Notes under the pieces: model-generated
The model's input: only the letters and a program-made list of their open reading frames with translations
Databases searched by the model: none
What the model was told of the DNA's origin: nothing
From: an uncultured Acetatifactor sp.
GTDB taxonomy: Bacteria; Bacillota; Clostridia; Lachnospirales; Lachnospiraceae
Length of the DNA: 11,679 bases
NCBI GenBank assembly: GCA_910589035.1
Contig: CAJUSI010000063.1
Coordinates: forward strand, 1 to 11,679
Direction: 5' to 3'
Shown: piece by piece, positions 6,836 through 11,679 of the stretch
Position numbering within the stretch: the first letter of the stretch is position 1
Layout: the number at the start of each line of letters is the position of its first letter
Translations under genes and position numbers: made by a program

Positions 6836-7032
6836 GGCAAACTCCTTACCTGGATTGTCGAAAACGCTGTCATTCTGCAAATATATGGCTGTAAATTTCA
6901 GAGCATCACAGCATATATTGTGAAAGGACAGGCTTTTCCCGACAGCTCCATACCAATATTATATACCGGAAGCAGGCTTGGGGGACCGGTTCCGTCCGTT
7001 CTCACACAGCATACTCCTGAAAGGAATTATAT
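6836..7032. promoter_or_regulatory. Divergent intergenic region with likely promoters on both strands
   Basis: Genes leave this 197-bp gap in both directions. An AT-rich core at 6955-6965 gives a perfect TATAAT on the minus strand (6958-6963) and TATTAT on the plus strand (6957-6962). The plus-strand box has only a weak -35 (TTTTCC, 6934-6939, 17-base spacer) and the minus-strand box has none. An inverted repeat TCACA-N8-TGTGA at 6905-6922 could bind a dimeric regulator. The gene at 7033 has AAAGGA (7020-7025) as its ribosome binding site. Confidence 0.35.
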
Positions 7033-7647
7033 ATGAATTTTGGATTTTTGGCAAGCCTTATTACCTTTGCACTTCTTATTTCTTATAACATAAAAAGATA
7101 CTCGAAAAGGGGCAGAAATCAGGATTCGGATTTCTGGAGCCGCGAAGCCCGGGCCAATTCCGTCCGCAGAAAGTCTCTGGACGGCCTGAACTATGTCAGG
7201 ATACCCCTGGAAAGCTTTCCCACTCATCTGCTGAACGAAGATTCCTCCGTAATGGAATGCATCGAAATCATAGAGGCTCTCACGTCCCGGAAAATCGTCA
7301 ACCTGACCGGATGGTCCAATACGGACTTAAAGCTGGAATATGGTACGGCCAATATCACGCAGCTGTCGGAATACGACCAGAATTATACTCTGCTTGCGCG
7401 TACCCTGCAGAAATGGGCTGATATCCTGATCGAAACCGGCCATGTAAAGGACGCCGTCGTACTCATGGAATTTGCCGTCAGCACCAACACGGATGTCAGC
7501 CGCACATATTATCAGCTGGCCGATTACCTGGCCTTTCAGGGCAATACGGAACGGATTGAGCAGCTGATACACACTGCGGAAGGCCTGCGCTCCGGAAATA
7601 AGAATGCGATCGTACGCCATCTCAGGGGCATCCTCGACCGGAAATGA
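7033..7647 (+). CDS. Membrane-anchored protein of unknown function with TPR-like helices
   Basis: I do not recognise a named family. The 204-residue product begins with one membrane segment (about residues 3-20, FGFLASLITFALLISYNI), then a basic stretch (KRYSKRGRNQ) and a soluble remainder. Residues about 118-200 consist of paired amphipathic helices (LARTLQKWADILIETGHVKD, then YYQLADYLAFQGNTERIEQL, then AEGLRSGNKNAIVRHLRGIL) with the spacing and small residues of tetratricopeptide repeats, which suggests a protein-protein contact surface facing the cytosol. The ATG is preceded by AAAGGA with a 7-base spacer. It is transcribed alone, divergent from the small membrane-protein/VanW block and convergent with the radical SAM gene. 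A role as a membrane-tethered adaptor is inference only. Confidence 0.75.
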   Translation: MNFGFLASLITFALLISYNIKRYSKRGRNQDSDFWSREARANSVRRKSLDGLNYVRIPLESFPTHLLNEDSSVMECIEIIEALTSRKIVNLTGWSNTDLKLEYGTANITQLSEYDQNYTLLARTLQKWADILIETGHVKDAVVLMEFAVSTNTDVSRTYYQLADYLAFQGNTERIEQLIHTAEGLRSGNKNAIVRHLRGILDRK

Positions 7648-7800
7648 GCATTTCCCGCTCTCTACAGTTTATGATTCCGGACCCGGAAAAATGACAATCT
7701 GCTGCAAAACGGCAAAAAACCGAATTCTACTGTAACGCTTTTTATTAGGTATGCCGGCACTTTGCAGCTTATTGCATACCTGACTTGAATTTGTTCCAGA
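7648..7800. other. Convergent intergenic gap without a clear terminator
   Basis: This gap lies between two gene 3' ends. It contains a 6-bp inverted repeat (TTCCGG at 7675-7680, CCGGAA at 7683-7688), copy 2 of the 23-bp repeat (7733-7755), and an 8-bp perfect stem AGGTATGC (7747-7754) with GCATACCT (7774-7781) around a 19-base loop. None is followed by a T-run on either strand. The 8-bp stem could act as a bidirectional weak terminator. Confidence 0.4.
7733..7755 (-). repeat. 23-bp dispersed inverted repeat, copy 2
   Basis: The exact reverse complement of 422-444. Here it lies between convergent gene ends, not upstream of a gene, so a shared operator is unlikely. Its last 8 bases form the left arm of the stem 7747-7781, which copy 1 lacks. 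Confidence 0.75.
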
Positions 7801-9930
7801 TTATAAGACAAGCAGCGAGATACACTGCACTGCCGCCTCGTTATTCAGGGGATTCCGTTTCTGATAGTCAAACAAAGCAAACTGCCTTACTGTGCCGCTT
7901 CCGCGGCCGCCTCTGCCGCATTTCTCCGCAGGTGATTTACAGGCGTCGGCATTGCATCTCTCCGCAGACAATTCGCTGGCGATGGCTCTGCTGCTTTCCG
8001 CAGGAGGTTCACTGGCGATGGCGTTGCATCTCTCCGCAGGAGGTTCACTGGCGATGGCCCCGTACTCCTCATAGTTCTCCAGCATCCGCTCCACGTCCCA
8101 GACAGGATAGGAAAAGGACTCCAGATGAGTCATTTTTGCCAGCTGTTTCCAATCATAGGCACAGTAATCCGGCAGAAACGCCCGCTCCCGCTCTTCCCGC
8201 TTATAAAAGCTGCGGACGGTATCCTTATACGGCGACAAATCCGCGGCAAACTCCGGCCTGCTCTTCATGTTTTCCCGCAGATACATATCGTAGGTCAAAA
8301 GCTCCCTGTAGACAGCCAGACGCTCTCCGTCGTATTCTGACGCAAATGTCAGAAGAATGTCATAGCGATGGGACCGTGCCGGATTAGCCACAAAATACCC
8401 CTTTCGGATATAAAATTCCGCCAGCATTTCGTACATGGCAAATGGACTCCCGAACGCTTTCTCCAGAAAGGGCATTGTGTGGGTGAACTGCCCGCTGTTG
8501 TAATAGAGCTCCACCATTTCTTCGATCCGCTTCAGCCGCAGCACTTCCTCATAGGAAAGCCATTTTGTGCAGAGCACTTCATAGGGCGGCTCTTCCAGAT
8601 AACGAATACCGTATTCCTGCGCCCTCTCCCACATCCCGGAACCCTTCAGCACCTTAAGGAACCCCAGCTGCAGCTGATGGGGCCGCATTCCGTAAACCCA
8701 ATCGAAGGATTTGCCGAAGCTTTCATATCCTTCATAGGGAAGCCCGACTATCAGGTCCAGGTGCAGATGTACGTTCCCGCCACGGCGCAGGGCAGCCACG
8801 GCGCTTTCCAGCCGCTCCGGATTCATGGTCCGGCGAATGGCTTCCAGCGTTCTGGGGTTCACCGTCTGGACACCGATCTCCAGCTGTGCCAGGCCCGGGC
8901 GGAAGCGGTTCAGCAGCGCTATCTCGTCCTCCCGCAGAATGTCGGCTGAAATCTCGAAGTGAAAATTTGTGACACTATTGTCATGTTCTAGAAGATAGGT
9001 CCAGACCGCCATGGTGTGGGCATGGCTGCAGTTGAAGGTCCGGTCTATAAATTTCACCTGTTTCACCCGCCGGTCCAGGAAAAACTGCAGCTCTCTTTTT
9101 ACCATTTCCATATCCCGCAGCCGCACCTGTTTGTCTATGGAGGACAGGCAGTAGCTGCACCGGAAGGGACAGCCGCGGCTGGTCTCATAGTACAGGATCC
9201 GGTTCTCGAAGGGCGCCAGGTCGTCGTACAGGAAGGGAATGGCGCTTAGATCCGTCAGGGGACGGCAGGGAGTATAGCCTGTGGGCAGGCACAGACCGGG
9301 AATGTCCTGCAATCGCCCGGCTCGGCGGCGGCTCTTACGGCAGCTGCCCTTCTCCTGCTCTGTTGCAGCAGGGGACATCCCCATGGCAAAGGCCTCTGCC
9401 GTCATGCACACACTTCCGTTCTTACTGCAACCGCCTTTTTCCTCCTCTGCTTCAACAGAGGACTCCCCCATGGCAAAGGTCTCTGCCGTCATGCTTCCCG
9501 ATTCCTTATCATCGCTCCAGGCCTGTGTCTGGTTCTCCGCATAATACTCCAGAAGCTCCCGGAAGGTGACCTCGCCCTCCCCCACCATGATGCCGGCAAG
9601 CTGAGGATATCTCTCCAAAATGACATCCGCGTCATATGACACCTCCGGACCTCCCAGCCAGAGCGCCGCATCCGGCAGAAGCTTGGGCAGCTCCCCCAGC
9701 AGCTCCCTCACCAGCCGCCAGTTCCATATATAGCAGGAAAATCCGATGGCGTCCGGCCTCCTGGCATAGATGTCCGCAAGAATCTCCCCCATGGGCTGAT
9801 TGATGGTATACTCCGCCAGCTCCACATGCCGCCGCAGCCCTTCTCCCGCGCAGGCCCGCAGGCTGTAGACGGCGGGGTTGGAATGGATATATTTGGCGTT
9901 TACCGCCACCAGCAAAAATTTAAATCCCAC
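7801..9930 (-). CDS. B12-binding domain radical SAM protein, DUF4080 type
   Basis: The 709-residue protein has an N-terminal cobalamin-binding-like Rossmann domain (about 3-130; LLVAVNAKYIHSNPAVYSLR, AIGFSCYIWN, LGGPEVS, GIMVGEGE), then a radical SAM domain with TSRGCPFRCSYC (cysteines 254, 258, 261, which hold the 4Fe-4S cluster), FIDRTFNC, LEIGVQT and LDLIVGLPYE. A DUF4080-like C-terminal region follows and ends in FALFDYQKRNPLN. Such proteins catalyse SAM-dependent radical chemistry; the substrate of this subfamily is unknown. I chose GTG at 9930 (AGAGG with a 6-base spacer) over the in-frame TTG at 9945. Two repeat insertions, at about 147-204 and 625-672, lie in linkers and make the protein longer than usual; the conserved motifs are intact. 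A 99-base gap separates it from the phosphoesterase, so the two may be co-transcribed. Confidence 0.9.
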   Translation of the reverse strand: MGFKFLLVAVNAKYIHSNPAVYSLRACAGEGLRRHVELAEYTINQPMGEILADIYARRPDAIGFSCYIWNWRLVRELLGELPKLLPDAALWLGGPEVSYDADVILERYPQLAGIMVGEGEVTFRELLEYYAENQTQAWSDDKESGSMTAETFAMGESSVEAEEEKGGCSKNGSVCMTAEAFAMGMSPAATEQEKGSCRKSRRRAGRLQDIPGLCLPTGYTPCRPLTDLSAIPFLYDDLAPFENRILYYETSRGCPFRCSYCLSSIDKQVRLRDMEMVKRELQFFLDRRVKQVKFIDRTFNCSHAHTMAVWTYLLEHDNSVTNFHFEISADILREDEIALLNRFRPGLAQLEIGVQTVNPRTLEAIRRTMNPERLESAVAALRRGGNVHLHLDLIVGLPYEGYESFGKSFDWVYGMRPHQLQLGFLKVLKGSGMWERAQEYGIRYLEEPPYEVLCTKWLSYEEVLRLKRIEEMVELYYNSGQFTHTMPFLEKAFGSPFAMYEMLAEFYIRKGYFVANPARSHRYDILLTFASEYDGERLAVYRELLTYDMYLRENMKSRPEFAADLSPYKDTVRSFYKREERERAFLPDYCAYDWKQLAKMTHLESFSYPVWDVERMLENYEEYGAIASEPPAERCNAIASEPPAESSRAIASELSAERCNADACKSPAEKCGRGGRGSGTVRQFALFDYQKRNPLNNEAAVQCISLLVL
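7915..8058 (-). repeat. Four in-frame 36-bp repeats near the 3' end of the radical SAM gene
   Basis: Units lie at 8023-8058, 7987-8022, 7951-7986 and 7915-7950. They encode AIASEPPAERCN, AIASEPPAESSR, AIASELSAERCN and ADACKSPAEKCG (residues 625-672). The first two share a 26-base run, and decay increases toward the 3' end. The tract separates the DUF4080 body from the conserved FDYQKRNPLN tail, so it looks like an inserted linker. Confidence 0.92.
9319..9492 (-). repeat. Two in-frame 87-bp repeats between the B12-binding and radical SAM domains
   Basis: The copies lie at 9406-9492 and 9319-9405. Each begins MTAE(T/A)FAMG and carries an acidic stretch ending EKG(G/S)C(S/R)K. They form residues 147-204, between the end of the cobalamin-like domain and RLQDIPGL of the pre-radical-SAM linker. 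The sequence is acidic and Ser/Glu-rich, probably disordered. Confidence 0.85.
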
Positions 9931-10029
9931 CGCGCACCTCTGCAATCTTTATTTCCGCCTTATACATTTCAGCGATATCGGACGACCCGCTCCTCCAAAG
10001 CCTGGAGGGGGCTTTAAGGCCATTCCGCT

Positions 10030-10884
10030 TCACATACCAAACCGCTCCGCCATTCTTTCCCACTCCGCTTCCGGCACCTCCGATATGGAGGCCAGCCCCA
10101 TTTCCTTTGCCCTGGCTTCCATGGCAAGAATACTCTTGAAGAAGTAGTTGGCGCCTGTCACCAGGCTCTTCTTAATCGCCCGATTCAGGACCATACCCAT
10201 TTCGTCCACGCCGCTCTCCGCAAAGTCCTGTAGATAAGTCTCCACATCATAGGGAATGGACAGGAATTCCACATCCCACTTTTTCGACATTCCTGTCAGT
10301 ATAGCAAACTGCGCCCGCCGCCCCACGCCGTCTACGGCAAAGCCCAGGGAACCCGGATTGATATAAGTCTTGCCGTACATCCTGTCGATTTCCTGATGGT
10401 GGGTGTGACCGCCCAGCAAATAGGGCCAGGACAGCGCCTCCATGACCTTCTCCTTCAGCCCCGGCTCCTGATGTACATTCCCGCGAACCCGGCCCGGCGT
10501 ACCGTGGCAGAGGTACAGAGCAGGGCAGCCCTCCAGGCACAGTTCCCTCTCCGTAGGCAGCGAGGCGAAAAACGTCAGATCCGTTTCCGTCATATGCTGC
10601 AATGTATAAAACAGCGTGCCATTGGAGGACGAGGGCTTCCACCCTTCCCTGTTATCCGTATTGTTCAGGAGGTAGTCCTCTCTGTTGCCCCGCAGCATCC
10701 AACACACATAGCGTCTGCGCATTTCATACAAAAGCGCCATGGTGCACTCCGGGTAGGGGCTGTCCGTCACATAATCCCCCAGGCAGATCATGCCGTCCAC
10801 CGGATGTCCGGCGATATATTGCAGAAAGGCCTCCAGGGCCTTGTAGTTGCCATGGATGTCGCTGATCAGCGCGATTCTCTTCAT
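10030..10884 (-). CDS. Calcineurin-like metallophosphoesterase
   Basis: The 284-residue protein carries the dinuclear-metal motif set in order: SDIHGN (D9, H11), GDYV (D37), GNRE (N67), CHGTP (H127) and GGHTHH (H160, H162), followed by INPGSLG. This matches the YfcE/MJ0936-like group of small phosphodiesterases, which hydrolyse phosphodiester or phosphomonoester bonds with Mn or similar metals. The C-terminal 80 residues extend past the core. The ATG at 10884 has an ideal AAGGAG (10891-10896) with a 6-base spacer and starts directly at the first beta strand (MKRIALISDIHGN); the frame is open upstream to an ATG at 10983, but that part has no family similarity. It is the probable first gene before the radical SAM gene. 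The substrate is unknown. Confidence 0.92.
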   Translation of the reverse strand: MKRIALISDIHGNYKALEAFLQYIAGHPVDGMICLGDYVTDSPYPECTMALLYEMRRRYVCWMLRGNREDYLLNNTDNREGWKPSSSNGTLFYTLQHMTETDLTFFASLPTERELCLEGCPALYLCHGTPGRVRGNVHQEPGLKEKVMEALSWPYLLGGHTHHQEIDRMYGKTYINPGSLGFAVDGVGRRAQFAILTGMSKKWDVEFLSIPYDVETYLQDFAESGVDEMGMVLNRAIKKSLVTGANYFFKSILAMEARAKEMGLASISEVPEAEWERMAERFGM

Positions 10885-11010
10885 CTCAGTCTCCTTGTCT
10901 CTCTCAAATGCTGCGGTCCTTGCGGCCTCCCGGCGCGTACGGCAGAACCCTTCTATTGTCAAGAACACTCTGGTTCTTTCCATTGTTTGCTGATTTGACA
11001 GTGTTCCCGG

Positions 11011-11038
11011 ATTAAAATATCACGGAATTCCGTGTCTA
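11011..11038 (-). promoter_or_regulatory. Possible promoter with a 14-bp palindrome in its spacer
   Basis: On the minus strand, TAGACA (11038-11033) and TTTAAT (11016-11011) are spaced by 16 bases, each 5 of 6 to consensus. A perfect palindrome CACGGAATTCCGTG (11021-11034) lies in the spacer and overlaps the -35 element, where a repressor would block transcription. It would drive the phosphoesterase gene with a leader of about 120 nt. A TGAAATG/CATTTCA stem-loop (11045-11062) lies just upstream. Confidence 0.4.
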
Positions 11039-11155
11039 TATGAATGAAATGCTGTCATTTCAACAAGGTATGGAAAGAACCGGCACTCTGTGTACGAGGA
11101 CGTAGATATAAAAAGGTGGTATTTACAAATATATACCTATATATTGTTTTCTGAT

Positions 11156-11259
11156 AAATTGTAAACGTCTTTAAAATCTTTACTTTGACATGTTATGCCG
11201 ATTGTCGTTGCTGTGATGGCTTTCGGGCAAAGCAAGAATAGTTATGACGTTAACTATAG
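11156..11259 (+). repeat. Foldback (MITE-like) element, copy 1
   Basis: The two ends are inverted, diverged copies of a roughly 35-base sequence. The left arm contains GTAAACGTC and ATCTTTACTTTG, and the right arm read backwards gives GTTAACGTCATAACTATTC. Its central 94 bases align without gaps to the reverse complement of 11420-11513, with 67 identical by hand count. No transposase is nearby. Confidence 0.7.
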
Positions 11260-11414
11260 TATAATCCAACATAACTAACCATATGTTTGACAGGATAAGC
11301 AAATCAGCAAAACCTCCAACTAAACAGTTTATTGAACATAGTGTTATTAAAGTTGTGTTATAATGGCCAAAACGCAGGATATAGAATGACAATGGCATTT
11401 ACCACCAAAAGCAT

Positions 11415-11518
11415 TTATAGTAAACGTCATAACTATTCTTACTTTGGCAATTAGCCATTGTAATAATGGCAATCATCGTTCTGCGCCAGAGTAAAGATTG
11501 TAATGTCGTTTACTATAA
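11415..11518 (-). repeat. Foldback (MITE-like) element, copy 2
   Basis: It is the same length as copy 1 and lies in the opposite orientation. The ends are a perfect 12-bp inverted repeat, TTATAGTAAACG (11415-11426) and CGTTTACTATAA (11507-11518), extending with mismatches to about 35 bases (28 of 35 matching). The centre holds a small hairpin with arms GCCATT and AATGGC (11454-11470). I see no clear target-site duplication. Confidence 0.75.
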
Positions 11519-11535
11519 CTGTGAACGAATGCAGT

Positions 11536-11679
11536 CAAAGCACAAACGCCGTCCAAAGCGCAAAAACCGCGCAAAGCGCAAAAACCGCGCAAAGCGCAAA
11601 AACCGCGCAAAGCGCAAAAACCGCGCAAAGCGCAAAAACCGCGCAAAGCGCAAAAACCGCGCAAAGCGCAAAAACCGCG
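11536..11679. repeat. 18-bp minisatellite running off the window end
   Basis: There are seven exact copies of CAAAGCGCAAAAACCGCG from 11554 to 11679, preceded by one decayed unit (11536-11553). There are no spacers, so it is not a CRISPR array. Because 18 is a multiple of three, several frames stay open: one plus frame reads QSAKTA and one minus frame RGFCAL repeatedly. The minus frame could be the 3' end of a repeat protein encoded beyond the window, but its codons show no independent support. The array probably caused the assembly to stop here. Confidence 0.95.

Larger units (their letters stand above)
11063..11535. other. AT-rich gene-free region holding two foldback elements
   Basis: I find no convincing gene here. 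The content is an AT-rich entry (11101-11155), two 104-bp foldback elements at 11156-11259 and 11415-11518, and a 155-bp spacer between them with no recognisable signal. A 72-codon minus-strand frame (11180-11398) runs across the spacer into the first element but lacks a good ribosome binding site. Confidence 0.6.

Noticed and set aside
6905..6922. CRP-like site TCACA-N8-TGTGA
   Set aside because: The half-sites are in the reverse order and spacing of the classical TGTGA-N6-TCACA site. It is kept only as a generic inverted repeat.
7785..8387. Long plus-strand frame opposite the radical SAM gene
   Set aside because: It is antisense to a conserved protein and carries the 36-bp repeats in reverse; it is a shadow frame with no family features.
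9997..10015. Stem AAAGCC/GGCTTT between the phosphoesterase and the radical SAM gene as a terminator
   Set aside because: The stem is only 6 bp, competes with an overlapping CCTCC/GGAGG pairing and has no T-run after it.
11341..11370. Promoter at TATAAT near 11360
   Set aside because: No acceptable -35 lies 16-18 bases upstream and no gene follows.
11180..11398. Hydrophobic 72-codon minus-strand frame
   Set aside because: It runs across the spacer into foldback copy 1, has only a poorly placed GGTGG before its start, and its sequence resembles no family.
11473..11664. Minus-strand frame of RGFCAL hexapeptides
   Set aside because: Any 18-bp array stays open in several frames. The non-repeat part lies in foldback copy 2, so coding is not supported.
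11536..11679. CRISPR array
   Set aside because: The units are directly adjacent with no unique spacers, and no cas genes are present.

Overview
The window looks like chromosome of a Lachnospiraceae-type member of Clostridia (Bacillota). The protein families (VanW, an Lrp/AsnC regulator coupled to an aminotransferase, a DUF4080-type B12-binding radical SAM protein), strong GGAGG-type ribosome binding sites and fairly GC-rich genes with AT-rich gaps all fit. The assignment is by family style, not by database match.

Left edge (1-593): the C-terminal end of a large serine recombinase (DUF4368 tail), probably the last gene of an integrated element. A perfect 45-bp inverted repeat at base 1 invades this gene and is probably an assembly or end artefact. 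An AT-rich stretch follows with a weak stem-loop, one copy of a 23-bp repeat, and a well-formed sigma-A promoter (TTTACA-N17-TATAAT) that reads into an AEC-family transporter (594-1508).

Minus-strand block (1514-6835, read right to left): a 34-residue single-helix membrane protein that I find from its ribosome binding site, a secreted VanW/G5-like cell-envelope protein, an AIR-synthase/HypE-like protein with a repeat insertion, an Lrp/AsnC regulator, a class I/II aminotransferase overlapping it by ATGA, and trmL (tRNA wobble 2'-O-methyltransferase). The Lrp-aminotransferase pair looks like a local amino-acid metabolism unit.

Right half: a plus-strand anchored protein of unknown function with TPR-like helices (7033-7647) is divergent from the small membrane gene. 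Then come two minus-strand genes, a DUF4080 radical SAM protein (7801-9930) with two repeat insertions and a calcineurin-like phosphoesterase (10030-10884). The last 0.8 kb has no convincing gene. It holds a palindrome inside a possible promoter, two diverged inverted copies of a 104-bp foldback element, and an 18-bp minisatellite that runs off the end.

The most unusual theme is tandem duplication. At least five minisatellite-like tracts lie within 11.7 kb, three of them in-frame inside otherwise conserved genes (36-bp, 36-bp and 87-bp units). The paired foldback elements are the best candidate for an undescribed mobile or regulatory repeat family. I see no defence system, CRISPR array, tRNA, rRNA or complete mobile element.
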